Source: Amycolatopsis acididurans (GTDB taxonomy: Bacteria > Actinomycetota > Actinomycetes > Mycobacteriales > Pseudonocardiaceae). Taken from it: a stretch of 64,000 nucleotides of DNA. Location: NCBI RefSeq assembly GCF_012328925.1, contig NZ_JAAXLS010000006.1, positions 209,613 through 273,612 of the forward strand. Direction: 5' to 3'. The position numbers and the translations under genes were made by a program. Shown in pieces: positions 8,855 to 20,926 of the stretch. Numbering within the stretch: position 1 is the first letter of the stretch; each line of letters starts with the position of its first letter. Under the pieces are notes generated by a model. That model saw only the letters and a program-made list of their open reading frames with translations. It did not search any database and was not told the DNA's origin.

Positions 8855-9829
8855 TCAGGCGGGCTTCACGCGCTTGGCGGCCAGGCGTTCCGGCTTCGGC
8901 CAGCGGACGTCATGGGCGAGCCGCAGCTTCTCGAACGTCCAGATCACCCGTGCCGACACGTCGACCTGGCCGCGCAGCACCCCGTGCCTCGCGCAGGTCG
9001 GGTCGGCGTGGTGCGAGTTGTGCCACGACTCACCCATGGACAGGATCGCCAGCGGCCAGAAGTTCGCGGCCTTGTCCCGGCTGGCGAACGGCCGGTCGCC
9101 GATCAGGTGGCAGATCGAGTTGACCGACCAGGTGACGTGGTGCAGGAACGCGATTCGCACCAGCCCGGCCCAGAAGAACGCGGTGACCGCGCCCCACCAC
9201 GACCAGGTCAGCAGGCCGCCCAGCACGGCGGGCAGCGCGAGGCTCAGCGTGATCCACAGCCAGAAGTAGCGGTTGACGAGGCGGAGGTCCTTGTCGGCCA
9301 CCAGATCCGGTGCGAAGCGGTCGTAGTTGGTGACCTCGCTGCGGAACATCCAGCCCATGTGCGCGTGCCAGAACCCGCGCAGCAGCGCGGCGGGCGAGGT
9401 ACCGAACAGCCACGGGGAGTGCGGATCGCCCTCGCGGTCGGCGAACGCGTGGTGGCGGCGATGGCTGGCGACCCAGAAGATCACCGAACCCTGCACGGCC
9501 ATGCTGCCGGCGATGGCCAGCGCGATCCGCAGCGGGCGGACCGCCTTGAACGCGCCGTGCGTGAAGTAGCGGTGGTAGCCGACGGTGACGCCGAGCGTGC
9601 CCAGCACGTAGAACAGCGCGGCCAGCCCCAGATCGACCCAGTTCAGCCCCCAGCCCCAGGCGAACGGCAACGCGGCGACCAGCGCGACGAAGGGGACCAG
9701 CAGGAAGGTCTTGAGCACGATCATCTGACCGGCTGAGCGGCGATGCGAGATCAGGGGTTTCGCGGCGGTTCGCACGTCGGCGGTACTCATCGGGGGCAAC
9801 CTCACTCCGTTCGGGATCAAAGCGGACAT
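8855..9829 (-). CDS. Acyl-CoA/acyl-lipid delta-9-type fatty acid desaturase
   Basis: This 324-residue integral membrane di-iron desaturase introduces a cis double bond into fatty acyl chains. The three histidine boxes are clear: HRYFTH, HRRHH and HNSHH, separated by hydrophobic segments (FLLVPFVALVAALPFAW, VDLGLAALFYVLGTLGVTV, WLWITLSLALPAVLGGLL, WGAVTAFFWAGLVRIAF). The length matches bacterial stearoyl-CoA desaturases. Two starts are plausible: ATG at 9829 behind GGGAGG and ATG at 9790 (MSTADV) behind TGAGG. The likely -10 element at 9848-9853 leaves room for the upstream start. The gene probably has its own promoter, 84 bases downstream of ctaA. Confidence 0.92.
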   Translation of the reverse strand: MSALIPNGVRLPPMSTADVRTAAKPLISHRRSAGQMIVLKTFLLVPFVALVAALPFAWGWGLNWVDLGLAALFYVLGTLGVTVGYHRYFTHGAFKAVRPLRIALAIAGSMAVQGSVIFWVASHRRHHAFADREGDPHSPWLFGTSPAALLRGFWHAHMGWMFRSEVTNYDRFAPDLVADKDLRLVNRYFWLWITLSLALPAVLGGLLTWSWWGAVTAFFWAGLVRIAFLHHVTWSVNSICHLIGDRPFASRDKAANFWPLAILSMGESWHNSHHADPTCARHGVLRGQVDVSARVIWTFEKLRLAHDVRWPKPERLAAKRVKPA

Positions 9830-9847
9830 TCCGCCCTCCCGGTCAAG

Positions 9848-9853
9848 AGCCTA
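9848..9853 (-). promoter_or_regulatory. -10 element for the desaturase gene
   Basis: TAGGCT on the minus strand, with start near 9841, would give a very short leader carrying the GGGAGG ribosome binding site in front of ATG 9829. No good -35 hexamer is seen. Confidence 0.4.
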
Positions 9854-9913
9854 GTGTCCGGTTCTGGCGCGCACGCCGCCATGGCGTTACAGCCTAATGA
9901 CCGGCGGCCAACC

Positions 9914-10891
9914 TCATCCTGTCGCCGTGAGTTCTTCCCGGTCGGCCGAAGCTACCCCACGTTCGCCGGCCACACCCCGGTCGCGCGAGGCACACCACAG
10001 TGCCGCCGTGGACACGATCACCAGCGCGGAGCCGAGAACGTGAAGCGACACAAGCGCTTCCGGCACCCCGAGCGCGTACTGGACGGAACCCAGCGCGCCC
10101 TGCGCCAGTGCGACGATCCACACGGCGGAATACCGCTTCCACAACCGCTTCGGCGCGTTGCCGCGTAGCAGTGCGAGCCCGAACATGGTCAGCACGAGCA
10201 GGTACACCACGAGCAGTCCACCGTGGATCTGCGCGAGCGTCTCGATCGGCGCGTCGAGCCGGTGCGTCTCGGGGTCGCCGCCGTGCGGGCCCGCACCGGT
10301 GACCGTGGTGCCCGCGATCAGGATCGCCCACATCGCCACGACAAGCGTCACCAGCAATCCGCGCGCGATCGGCGGGACCAGCCAGCGCGGCTTGTCGTCG
10401 CCCTCGGTGAACGCGTGCAGCAGCAGCACGGCCAGCCAGATCAGCGGTGTGGACACCAGGAAGTGGATCGCGACGGTCCACCATTCCAGCTTCGCGAGCA
10501 CGGTCATGCCGCCCACGACGGCCTGCAGCACCACGCCGGCCGGCATCGTCCACGCCAGCGCGACCAGGCGGCGCCGGTGCGGCTGGTCGATGGCCAGGCG
10601 CCACGCGGTGATCACGGCGAGCGCGGCGACCACGATCACGACGCCGGTGATCAGCCGGTTGCCGAACTCGATCCACTGGTGGAGACCGGCGTATTCCGGA
10701 TGCTCGACGGGGACCATGCTGCCGGGCTGGCACTGCGGCCAGGTGCGGCACCCGAGCCCGGAGCCGGTGACCCGGACGACCGAACCGGTCACGCCGATCC
10801 CGGCCTGCGCCACGACCGCCGCGATGCCGACCGACTTCTGGACGGTCCGCGACGGAAGGGGCAACCGGGCGACGAGAGACGTCAAGAACAC
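9914..10891 (-). CDS. ctaA: Heme A synthase (CtaA/COX15)
   Basis: The 325-residue polytopic membrane protein hydroxylates the C8 methyl of heme O to give heme A for aa3-type cytochrome oxidase. It shows the repeated four-helix architecture with paired motifs: GIGVTGSVVRVTGSGLGCRTWPQC with the adjacent cysteine pair region, HQWIEFGNRLITG, and in the second half QIHGGLLVVYLLVL and SLHVLGSALVIVSTAALW with conserved heme-ligand histidines. The start is GTG. It sits downstream of the ABC transporter pair in the same direction, as in mycobacteria, with a 58-base gap that could hold its own promoter. Confidence 0.93.
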   Translation of the reverse strand: MFLTSLVARLPLPSRTVQKSVGIAAVVAQAGIGVTGSVVRVTGSGLGCRTWPQCQPGSMVPVEHPEYAGLHQWIEFGNRLITGVVIVVAALAVITAWRLAIDQPHRRRLVALAWTMPAGVVLQAVVGGMTVLAKLEWWTVAIHFLVSTPLIWLAVLLLHAFTEGDDKPRWLVPPIARGLLVTLVVAMWAILIAGTTVTGAGPHGGDPETHRLDAPIETLAQIHGGLLVVYLLVLTMFGLALLRGNAPKRLWKRYSAVWIVALAQGALGSVQYALGVPEALVSLHVLGSALVIVSTAALWCASRDRGVAGERGVASADREELTATG

Positions 10892-10949
10892 GCATCCGAG
10901 GATAGGCGCGGGACTTTGGTCCCGCCGACATGGGCCCCGGCGAAACCGC

Positions 10950-11735
10950 TCAGGTCAGGCGCGTCGTGCGCGTCGCGACCGCACCGGCGAGCACGCCCCA
11001 GCCGACGAGCACCGCGACGGGTTCCCATGCCAGAACGCCGTTCACCAGCGCCTCACGCAGCCCCTCGGCGAGCGCGCCCGAGGGCAGCAACTCGACGATC
11101 TGCGCGGCGGCGGAGGGCATCGCCGACGGCGCGAGCAGGATGCCGCCCGCCAGCAGCAGCACGAACCACACGATGTTGGCCAGCGCCAGCACCGCCTCCG
11201 CGCGCAGCGAACCGCCGAGCAGCACGCCGAGCGCGCCGAACGCGAGCGTGCCGAGCACCAGCAGCAGCACCGCCTCGGCGAGCCCGGCGCCCGAGGGTGA
11301 CCAGCCGAGCAGTGCCGCCACGATGCCGAGCACGATGACCTGCAGCAGCACCACGACCAGTGCCGCGACCATCCGGCCGGCCACCAGCAGCCAGCGCGGC
11401 AGCGCGGTGGCGGACAGCCGCTTGAGCACCCCGTAGCGCCGGTCGAAGCCGAGCGCGATGGCCTGCCCGGTGAAGGCCGAGGACATCACCGCCAGCGCGA
11501 AGATCCGCGGGGTTACCCAGTCCACTTTGGACACGCCCTTGAGGTCGCCGGTGGGCAGGATGTCCAGCAGTGTCAGGCCGATCAGCAGGGCGAGCGGGAT
11601 GAGCAGGGTGAGCAGGATCTGCTCGCCGTGGCGCAACGTGAGCGAAGTCTCGACCCTGGCGTGCGTGAGCAGCATCCGGCCGCGTTTGCCCGCGCCCGGT
11701 TTCGGCGTGAAAGTGCCCGGTGCGAACGTGGTCAT
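10950..11735 (-). CDS. ABC-2 type transporter permease
   Basis: This 261-residue membrane protein has about six hydrophobic helices (ILLTLLIPLALLIGLTLLD, IFALAVMSSAFTGQAIALGF, MVAALVVVLLQVIVLGIVAALL, LLVLGTLAFGALGVLLGG, LANIVWFVLLLAGGILLA, AVLVGWGVLAGAVA) in the ABC-2 arrangement. Its ATG overlaps the ATPase gene (ATGA), so the pair forms one exporter. The orthologous pair in mycobacteria (Rv1457c/Rv1458c) lies between ctaA and mptB; the substrate is unknown. Export of a lipid-linked or cell-envelope compound is a guess from the neighbouring mannosyltransferase. Confidence 0.88.
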   Translation of the reverse strand: MTTFAPGTFTPKPGAGKRGRMLLTHARVETSLTLRHGEQILLTLLIPLALLIGLTLLDILPTGDLKGVSKVDWVTPRIFALAVMSSAFTGQAIALGFDRRYGVLKRLSATALPRWLLVAGRMVAALVVVLLQVIVLGIVAALLGWSPSGAGLAEAVLLLVLGTLAFGALGVLLGGSLRAEAVLALANIVWFVLLLAGGILLAPSAMPSAAAQIVELLPSGALAEGLREALVNGVLAWEPVAVLVGWGVLAGAVATRTTRLT

Positions 11736-12667
11736 GAGCGCAGCTCCCGCCCGGTCAGTTCGAGGAAGACCTCTTCCAGGTCACGCTTGCCGACGTGCAG
11801 CTCCTCGGCCAGCACGCCCTGTTGCGCGCACCAGGACGTCACCGTCGACACCACCTGCGGGTCGACGTGCCCGGCCACCTGGTAGCTGCCGGGCGAGGAC
11901 TCCTGCACCTGGTAGCCCTCGGGCAGCGCGGCGGCGAGCAGCTCGGTGTTGAGTCCCGGCCGGGCCTTGAACCGCAGCTGCGCCGCGTCGCCGTCCTCGG
12001 CGGTGAGCGCGGCCGGCGTGCCCTCGGCGATCACCTGGCCGTGGTCGATGATCACCACGTCGTCGGCCAGTGCTTCGGCTTCCTCCATGAGGTGTGTGGT
12101 GAGCAGGACGCTGACCCCGTCGGCCCGCAGCGCGGACAGCAGATCCCACACCAGGCGGCGGGCCTGCGGGTCCATGCCCGCGGTCGGCTCGTCGAGGAAC
12201 ACCAGCTCCGGCCTGCCGACCAATGCGCACGCCAGCGACAGCCGTTGCTGCTGACCGCCGGAGAGCCGCTTGAACGGGGTTCGGCGTGCCGAGGCGAGGC
12301 CGAGAATCTCCAGCAGCCACGCGGGATCCAGCGGTTCGGCGGCACACGAGGCGACCAGGCTCAGCATCTCCCCGGCGTGCACGCCGGGATACGCTCCGCC
12401 GCCCTGGGGCATCACGCCGATCCTCGGCCGCAGCGCGGCACCGTCGCGCACCGGGTCGAGGCCCAGCACGCGCACGGATCCGCTGTCCGGACGCAAGAAT
12501 CCTTCACAGATTTCGACCGTGGTGGTCTTTCCAGCGCCGTTCGGCCCGAGCAGCGCGAGCAGACGGCCGCGGTCCATCTTCAGGTCCAGGCCGTCGACGG
12601 CGGTTTTGGGGCCGTAGCGCTTCACCAGCCCGGTGATCTCGACGGCAGGTGTGCTCACGACATGCAA
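11732..12667 (-). CDS. ABC transporter ATP-binding protein (exporter type)
   Basis: This 311-residue ATPase has a single nucleotide-binding domain: Walker A LLGPNGAGKTTT, signature LSGGQQQRLSLA, Walker B LVFLDEPTAGMD, and the switch histidine in LLTTHLMEEAEAL. The ~80-residue C-terminal extension is the usual DrrA-like tail. It partners with the permease whose start overlaps its stop. The gene begins 15 bases after mptB, so mptB-ATPase-permease look like one transcript. Drug export is possible for this family, but the conserved position beside ctaA and mptB argues for a housekeeping role. Confidence 0.9.
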   Translation of the reverse strand: MHVVSTPAVEITGLVKRYGPKTAVDGLDLKMDRGRLLALLGPNGAGKTTTVEICEGFLRPDSGSVRVLGLDPVRDGAALRPRIGVMPQGGGAYPGVHAGEMLSLVASCAAEPLDPAWLLEILGLASARRTPFKRLSGGQQQRLSLACALVGRPELVFLDEPTAGMDPQARRLVWDLLSALRADGVSVLLTTHLMEEAEALADDVVIIDHGQVIAEGTPAALTAEDGDAAQLRFKARPGLNTELLAAALPEGYQVQESSPGSYQVAGHVDPQVVSTVTSWCAQQGVLAEELHVGKRDLEEVFLELTGRELRS

Positions 12668-12682
12668 GCGTACGACCCCGGG

Positions 12683-14281
12683 TCAGGCCTTCTCGCGGCG
12701 GAGCAGCATAGGTGCGCTGCGCCTCACTATCAGCAACGCGATCACCAGCACGATCAGCGCCGCCACGTAGGCCTGCGGGATCACGTACGCCCGGCCGCCG
12801 AAGGTGCTTCCGGTGGGCGGGTACAGCAGCGCGATCACGACGCTGACGACGGTGGCCGCGTTCCGGAAGCGTGACGTGCCTGCCGAGGCGGCGAGCGGGA
12901 TCACCGCCCACAGCAGGTACCACGGCTGCAGCGAGATCATGAGCAGCGCCGTGACGCCCAGCGACACCCCGAGCCCGATCATCGGCCGGTAGCGCCAGCG
13001 GAAGCAGTCCCAGAGGAACTTGATCGTGATGAGCCCGCTGATGACGTACCCGACCGTGCCGAGGATCGACACGAGCGCCCCGGTGTGGTTGCCGAGCCCC
13101 AGCGCGACCCCCATCAGCCCGCCGACCTGGGCGAGCTCGGTGACCGGCGAGGTCCAGCTCCACACCACGCCCGCGGTGCCGAAGAACGCGTTGATCCAGC
13201 CGAAGCCCAGTCCGGTCGCGAAACAGACCGTGACCATGGTCGCCGCGCCCACCGCCGTCATCAGCAACGCCGCGCGCACCAGGTCGACGATGCGGCCGTG
13301 CCAGCGTCTGGCGATCATCACCCCGAAGAAGCCCAGCGCCCACAGCGCGTTGAACTTCACCATCGCGCCGAGCGTGATCACCACGGCGCCGAGCACGATG
13401 AACGGCAGTTCGCCGCGCGCCAGCGGCGGGGGAGTGTCCCCGGCGACGCGCACCGGCAGCCGCCGCACGCCCAGTTCGAGCCCGGCCATCATCAGCCCGA
13501 TGCCGAGCGCGTCGTTGTGCGCGCCCGCGACGAGGTGGAACAGCACGAGCGGGTTCATCGCGCCCAGCCACAGCGCGGTCGCGGGCTCGACGCCGAACCG
13601 CCGCGCCAGCCGCGGCAGCGCCCAGATGATCAGCACCACGCCGACGAGCGCGAGCGCGCGCTGCAACAGCACGCCCGCCACCACGTTCTGCCCGACCAGT
13701 CCCGCGATCCAGCTGCCCAGCCGCAGGAACAGCGGCCCGTAGGGCGCGGGTGTGTCCCGCCAGATGTTGGGCACCCCGCTGGTCAGCGGGTCGCCGATGC
13801 CCAGCGCCTGCGCCGGGCCCAGCGCGTACGGGTCCATCCCGCGGTGCACGATCTCGCTCTGCGCGAGGTAGCTGTAGACGTCGCGGGAGAACATCGGCGG
13901 CACGAACATCAGCGGCGTCAGCCACATGATCAGCGTGCGGGTCACCTGCGGGCGGGTGACCATCCGGCTGCGGCCGGGCCGGGCGAAGCGGCCGAGCAGC
14001 AGCCAGCCCACGATCAGCATGAGCATGCCGGTGAAGGCGATGGCCAGCGACACGGTGGGGATGCGGGCGAACAGGCGCAGGCCGACAATGTCGAGTACCG
14101 GGTTCAGCACGGGAGCGGCACCGGCGCCGAGTGAACCCAGGGCGAGCAGGAGCGCGCCGATCGTGCCGAACCGCCGCGTGACGTCGAGTGCGCGCAGTTC
14201 GTCCTTGGTCAGCGGGTCGGTGTCCGGTGGCCGCACGGGCGACACGACAGGCCGCTCCTCGGTTTCCGGCTCGGCTACCAC
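12683..14281 (-). CDS. mptB: MptB-like polyprenol-phosphomannose alpha-1,6-mannosyltransferase
   Basis: The 532-residue multi-spanning protein has the GT-C fold pattern: a polar N-terminus, then about 12-13 hydrophobic segments with an early acidic loop (MFSRDVYSYLAQSEIVHRGMDPY), as in MptA/MptB that elongate the lipomannan/lipoarabinomannan backbone using decaprenyl-phosphomannose outside the membrane. The position (divergent from sufR, upstream of the ABC pair and ctaA) equals Rv1459c in M. tuberculosis. The GTG start lies at the +1 of a leaderless promoter. The family assignment is good; the exact acceptor glycan is inferred. Confidence 0.85.
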   Translation of the reverse strand: MVAEPETEERPVVSPVRPPDTDPLTKDELRALDVTRRFGTIGALLLALGSLGAGAAPVLNPVLDIVGLRLFARIPTVSLAIAFTGMLMLIVGWLLLGRFARPGRSRMVTRPQVTRTLIMWLTPLMFVPPMFSRDVYSYLAQSEIVHRGMDPYALGPAQALGIGDPLTSGVPNIWRDTPAPYGPLFLRLGSWIAGLVGQNVVAGVLLQRALALVGVVLIIWALPRLARRFGVEPATALWLGAMNPLVLFHLVAGAHNDALGIGLMMAGLELGVRRLPVRVAGDTPPPLARGELPFIVLGAVVITLGAMVKFNALWALGFFGVMIARRWHGRIVDLVRAALLMTAVGAATMVTVCFATGLGFGWINAFFGTAGVVWSWTSPVTELAQVGGLMGVALGLGNHTGALVSILGTVGYVISGLITIKFLWDCFRWRYRPMIGLGVSLGVTALLMISLQPWYLLWAVIPLAASAGTSRFRNAATVVSVVIALLYPPTGSTFGGRAYVIPQAYVAALIVLVIALLIVRRSAPMLLRREKA

Positions 14282-14288
14282 GTCACGC

Positions 14289-14294
14289 AGCCTA
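14289..14294 (-). promoter_or_regulatory. -10 element of leaderless mptB promoter
   Basis: TAGGCT on the minus strand lies seven bases before the GTG of mptB, so the transcript probably begins at the start codon. It is within the 95 bp divergent region shared with sufR. Confidence 0.5.
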
Positions 14295-14365
14295 TCGATA
14301 AGCCCGCACGGTGACTCCGGTCACTGCGAATTGATCCCTCTTTGCCCTCGCGGCGGAAATACGAC

Positions 14366-14380
14366 ACACTTATGTTGTGA
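14366..14380 (+). promoter_or_regulatory. Candidate SufR operator overlapping the sufR start
   Basis: ACACT-TATGT-TGTGA covers the GTG start of sufR. It has the ACACT-N5-TGTGA form that I remember as the site of the mycobacterial SufR orthologue. Binding here by apo- or holo-SufR would block transcription of the whole suf operon and give autoregulation by cluster supply. Confidence 0.5.
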
Positions 14381-15111
14381 AAAACGACGGTGCACCCCAG
14401 ACGCCGGGGATCACCGTGCCCGCGCAGCTGAGCACCGAGGGCCGGACCCGGCACGAAGTGGCCCGGCTGCTCCTGGAGGACGGGCCGATGACCGCGGTCG
14501 TGGTCGCGGACCGGCTGGGTATCAGCCCCACGGCGGTGCGGCGTCATCTCGACGCACTGGTCGCCGACGGGGAGGCCGCCACCCGGGACGCGCCGCGGCG
14601 CGGCCCGCGCGGCCGGGGCCGTCCGGCCAAGCTCTTCCTGCTGACCGAGGCGGGACGGGCGAGGTTCGGGCACGCCTACGACGACCTGGCCTCCTCGGCC
14701 ATCCGGTTCCTTTCCGAGCACGCGGGCGAGGACGCGGTGCGCGCGTTCGCGGAACGCCGGGTCGCCTCGCTGGTCGAGCCGCACCGGGCCGCGGTCACCG
14801 CGCGGCAGGAGCCGTCCGGCCGTGCCGAGGCCCTGGCCGCGGCGCTGACCAGGGAGGGTTACGCTGCGTCGACGCGCCATGTCGGCAGCGGCGAGCAGCT
14901 GTGCCAGCACCACTGCCCCGTCGCGCACGTCGCAGCTGAGTTCCCGCAGCTGTGCGAGGCCGAGACGGAGGCCTTCGCCGAGCTGCTCGGCACTCACGTG
15001 CAGCGGCTGGCGACCATCGCACGCGGTGACGCCGCGTGCACCACCCACGTCCCCGCGGACGATCCGCGGGGAAGAGCACGAACTCCGAAGGATGGAGGGA
15101 CAGGCGAATGA
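14377..15111 (+). CDS. sufR: SufR, iron-sulfur-sensing repressor of the suf operon
   Basis: This 244-residue regulator has an N-terminal winged HTH (about residues 22-90, [24 protein letters not shown] and the basic wing [17 protein letters not shown]) and a C-terminal cluster-binding part with C176, C180, C193 and C221. In the Rv1460 family the cysteines hold a cluster and DNA binding depends on its state. The gene is the first of the suf operon and overlaps sufB (ATGA). The GTG start has no ribosome binding site and overlaps the presumed operator, so translation is probably leaderless. Confidence 0.9.
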   Translation: MKNDGAPQTPGITVPAQLSTEGRTRHEVARLLLEDGPMTAVVVADRLGISPTAVRRHLDALVADGEAATRDAPRRGPRGRGRPAKLFLLTEAGRARFGHAYDDLASSAIRFLSEHAGEDAVRAFAERRVASLVEPHRAAVTARQEPSGRAEALAAALTREGYAASTRHVGSGEQLCQHHCPVAHVAAEFPQLCEAETEAFAELLGTHVQRLATIARGDAACTTHVPADDPRGRARTPKDGGTGE

Positions 15112-16556
15112 CTGCCGCTGCCGAGCAGCGCAATCCCACCACTGCGCCGCTGACCCAGGAAGAGACCATCGACTCCCTGGGCAACTACGCGTTCGGGTGG
15201 GCGGACTCCGACGCCGCGGGTGCCAGTGCCCGGCGCGGGCTGAACGAGGAGGTCGTCGCCGACATCTCCGGGAAGAAGTCCGAACCGGAGTGGATGCGCG
15301 ACACGCGACTGAAGGCGCTGAAGCTCTTCGAGCGCAAGCCGATGCCGAACTGGGGCGCCGACCTGTCGGGGATCGACTTCGACAACATCAAGTACTTCGT
15401 GCGTTCCACCGAGCAGCAGGCCGCTAGCTGGGACGAGCTGCCCGAGGACATCAGGAACACCTACGACAAGCTGGGCATCCCGGAGGCGGAGAAGCAGCGC
15501 CTGATCGCCGGTGTCGCCGCCCAGTACGAGTCCGAGGTCGTCTACCACAAGATCCGCGAGGACCTCGAGGCGCAGGGTGTGCTGTTCCTGGACACCGACA
15601 CCGCGCTCAGGGAGCACCCGGAGATCTTCAAGGAGCACTTCGGTTCGGTGATTCCGGCCGGTGACAACAAGTTCTCCGCGCTGAACACCGCCGTGTGGTC
15701 GGGTGGTTCCTTCATCTACGTGCCGCCGGGCGTGCACGTGGACATCCCGCTGCAGGCCTACTTCCGGATCAACACCGAGAACATGGGCCAGTTCGAGCGG
15801 ACCCTGATCATCGTCGACGAGAACGCCTACGTGCACTACGTCGAGGGCTGCACCGCGCCGATCTACAAGTCGGACTCGCTGCACTCGGCCGTCGTGGAGA
15901 TCATCGTGAAGAAGGGCGGCCGCTGCCGCTACACGACGATCCAGAACTGGTCGAACAACGTCTACAACCTGGTCACCAAGCGCGCCAAGTGCGAAGAGGG
16001 CGCGACCATGGAGTGGGTCGACGGCAACATCGGCTCCAAGGTGACCATGAAGTACCCGTCGGTCTTCCTGATGGGCGAGCACGCCAAGGGCGAGGTCCTC
16101 TCGGTCGCGTTCGCGGGCGAGGGCCAGCACCAGGACGCCGGCGCGAAGATGGAGCACCTGGCACCGCACACCTCCTCGACGATCGTGTCGAAGTCGGTGG
16201 CGCGCGGCGGTGGCCGCACCTCCTACCGCGGTCTGGTCAAGGTCGCCAAGCGGGCGCACCACTCGCGCTCGACGGTGAAGTGCGACGCGCTGCTGGTGGA
16301 CAACATCTCCCGCTCCGACACCTACCCCTACGTCGACATCCGCAACGACGACGTGTCGATGGGGCACGAGGCCACGGTCTCGAAGGTGAGCGAGGACCAG
16401 CTGTTCTACCTGATGTCGCGCGGCCTGACCGAGGACGAGGCGATGGCGATGGTGGTGCGCGGCTTCGTCGAGCCGATCGCGCGCGAGCTGCCCATGGAGT
16501 ACGCGCTCGAGCTGAACCGCCTGATCGAACTGCAGATGGAAGGAGCCGTCGGCTGA
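15108..16556 (+). CDS. sufB: SufB, Fe-S cluster scaffold subunit
   Basis: The 482-residue SufB forms the SufBC2D scaffold on which clusters are built. Typical features are the DNIKYFVR region, [17 protein letters not shown], the right-handed beta-helix core, the [23 protein letters not shown] segment containing the conserved core cysteine, and the C-terminal [19 protein letters not shown] helix. The length is normal and no intein interrupts it, unlike M. tuberculosis SufB. ATG 15108 sits behind GGAGGGA and overlaps the sufR stop by 4 bases; the longer upstream frame inside sufR is not needed. Confidence 0.96.
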   Translation: MTAAAEQRNPTTAPLTQEETIDSLGNYAFGWADSDAAGASARRGLNEEVVADISGKKSEPEWMRDTRLKALKLFERKPMPNWGADLSGIDFDNIKYFVRSTEQQAASWDELPEDIRNTYDKLGIPEAEKQRLIAGVAAQYESEVVYHKIREDLEAQGVLFLDTDTALREHPEIFKEHFGSVIPAGDNKFSALNTAVWSGGSFIYVPPGVHVDIPLQAYFRINTENMGQFERTLIIVDENAYVHYVEGCTAPIYKSDSLHSAVVEIIVKKGGRCRYTTIQNWSNNVYNLVTKRAKCEEGATMEWVDGNIGSKVTMKYPSVFLMGEHAKGEVLSVAFAGEGQHQDAGAKMEHLAPHTSSTIVSKSVARGGGRTSYRGLVKVAKRAHHSRSTVKCDALLVDNISRSDTYPYVDIRNDDVSMGHEATVSKVSEDQLFYLMSRGLTEDEAMAMVVRGFVEPIARELPMEYALELNRLIELQMEGAVG

Positions 16557-17752
16557 TGGCCGTGGCTGACAACAATGTCGCGGAGGCCGCGGAGGTTCGC
16601 GCGCCCGCCGGCGCTGGAGGCAACGGCTCCAGCCCGGCGGTCTCCCGCGCCGAACGTTTCACCGGGTACGACGTCGAGGCCTTCGAGGTGCCCGGCGGGC
16701 GCGAGGAGAACTGGCGCTTCACCCCGATGAAGCGGCTGCGCGGGCTGCACGACGGTTCCGCCGTGGCCACCGGCGAGGTCAAGGTCGACGCCGACGTCGC
16801 GCCCGAGGTGCGGGTCGAGACCGTCGGCCGCGAGGACGCGCGGCTGGGCCAGGCGGGCAAGCCGAGTGACCGGATCGCCGCGCAGGCGTACTCGTCGTTC
16901 ACCTCGGCCACGGTGGTGACCGTGCCGAAGGAAACCCGCGCGTCGAAGCCGTCGGTGATCCGGCTGACCGGTCCCGGCGAGGGCAACGTCGCGTACGGGC
17001 ACGTGCAGGTGCGCGCGGAGGCGTTCGCCGAGGCCGCGGTCGTGCTCGACCACGTCGGCTCCGGCACCTACGCCGACAACGTCGAGTTCGTCATCGGCGA
17101 GGGCGCGAAGCTGACCGTGGTCAGCGTGCAGGACTGGGCCGACGACGCGGTGCACGTTTCCGAACAGCACCTCAAGCTCGGCAAGGACGCGACGCTCAAG
17201 CACATCGTGGTCACCCTCGGCGGCGACCTGGTGCGCGTGTCGCCCACCGCGACCTTCGCCGACAAGGGCGGCGACGTCGAGATGCTCGGGCTGTACTTCG
17301 CCGACGCGGGGCAGCACCAGGAGCACCGGCTCTTCGTCGACCACGCCGTGCCCCACTGCAAGTCGAACGTGATGTACAAGGGCGCTCTGCAGGGCGACGG
17401 CGCGCATGCGGTCTGGATCGGCGATGTCCTGATCCGCGCGGCCGCCGAGGCCACCGACACCTACGAGCTCAACCGCAACCTGGTGCTCACCGAGGGGGCC
17501 CGTGCGGACTCGGTGCCGAACCTGGAAATCGAGACGGGCGAGATCCTCGGTGCCGGCCACGCCAGCGCGACGGGAAGGTTTGACGACGAGCAGTTGTTCT
17601 ACCTGCAGTCGCGCGGGATCGAGGAGGAGTCCGCGCGGCGGCTGGTCGTTCGCGGGTTCTTCCACGAGATCCTGATGAAGATCGACATCCCGGAGGTGCG
17701 CGAGCGCCTTCAGGCGGCGATCGAAACCGAGCTCGAAGCCGTCGGCGCCTGA
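16556..17752 (+). CDS. sufD: SufD, Fe-S scaffold subunit
   Basis: The 398-residue SufD is the partner of SufB in the SufBC2D complex and is needed for iron entry. The N-terminus has [20 protein letters not shown], the typical start of the family, and the core beta-helix ends with [26 protein letters not shown] and [20 protein letters not shown]. The conserved histidine at the SufB-SufD interface fits VPHCKSN. Its ATG shares one base with the sufB stop (TGATG). The ~25 residues before the conserved start are alanine/glycine-rich and poorly constrained. Confidence 0.95.
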   Translation: MAVADNNVAEAAEVRAPAGAGGNGSSPAVSRAERFTGYDVEAFEVPGGREENWRFTPMKRLRGLHDGSAVATGEVKVDADVAPEVRVETVGREDARLGQAGKPSDRIAAQAYSSFTSATVVTVPKETRASKPSVIRLTGPGEGNVAYGHVQVRAEAFAEAAVVLDHVGSGTYADNVEFVIGEGAKLTVVSVQDWADDAVHVSEQHLKLGKDATLKHIVVTLGGDLVRVSPTATFADKGGDVEMLGLYFADAGQHQEHRLFVDHAVPHCKSNVMYKGALQGDGAHAVWIGDVLIRAAAEATDTYELNRNLVLTEGARADSVPNLEIETGEILGAGHASATGRFDDEQLFYLQSRGIEEESARRLVVRGFFHEILMKIDIPEVRERLQAAIETELEAVGA

Positions 17753-17784
17753 CCCACTCCACCACGAAAGACGAAAGAAACCTC

Positions 17785-20387
<2,603 letters not shown>

Positions 20388-20391
<4 letters not shown>

Positions 20392-20783
20392 CCGAGCAGC
20401 CCCAGACTCGCGAGGGCCGCACCGCGGCCGATCTGCCCGAACAGGCTCAGCCTGCCGGGGCCGAGGTCGCCAAGATCGAGGACATCGAGGAGGCCATGCG
20501 CGACGTGGTTGACCCCGAACTCGGCATCAACGTGGTGGATCTCGGTTTGGTGTACGACATCCGCGTCGAGGACGACAACACCGCGACGCTGGACATGACG
20601 CTGACGTCGGCGGCGTGCCCGCTGACCGACGTCATCGAGGACCAGACCGCGTCGGTGCTCGTCGGCAGCGCCGGTGTGGTCAAGGACTTCCGCATCAACT
20701 GGGTGTGGATGCCGCCGTGGGGTCCGGAAAAGATCACCGAGGACGGCCGCGAACAGTTGCGGGCCCTGGGTTTCACCGTCTGA
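20388..20783 (+). CDS. sufT: SufT, MIP18/DUF59 family Fe-S maturation factor
   Basis: The 131-residue protein has an acidic N-terminal tail of ~25 residues and then a DUF59 domain: IEEAMRDVVDPELGINVVDLGLVYDI, the conserved cysteine in LTSAACPLTDVIEDQ, and the C-terminal WMPPWGPEKITEDGREQLRALGF. In actinobacteria SufT ends the suf operon and assists maturation of Fe-S proteins. ATG 20388 overlaps the sufU stop. A hairpin terminator follows 17 bases later. Confidence 0.93.
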
Positions 20784-20800
20784 TTTCTCAAGTGGGTACC

Positions 20801-20836
20801 GTGCGGGACTTCGCTTCGGCGGGGTCCCGCACTTTT
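20801..20836 (+). terminator. Rho-independent terminator of the suf operon
   Basis: GTGCGGGAC (20801-20809) and GTCCCGCAC (20824-20832) form a perfect 9 bp stem with a 14-base loop, followed by TTTT. It lies 17 bases after sufT and before the convergent EAL gene. Confidence 0.85.
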
Positions 20837-20926
20837 GTCCGTCGCGACTTTCGTCATGGCCGCCGCCGTGCATCGACCAGGCGGCGACGAAGGTGACGCG
20901 AAACTTCGGCGGGCGGCCGGAACGCC

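Noticed and set aside
8834..8864. Terminator between the small gene at 8501 and the desaturase
   Set aside because: Only a 6 bp GCCCGC/GCGGGC pairing with a 19-base loop, easily expected by chance in this GC-rich DNA.
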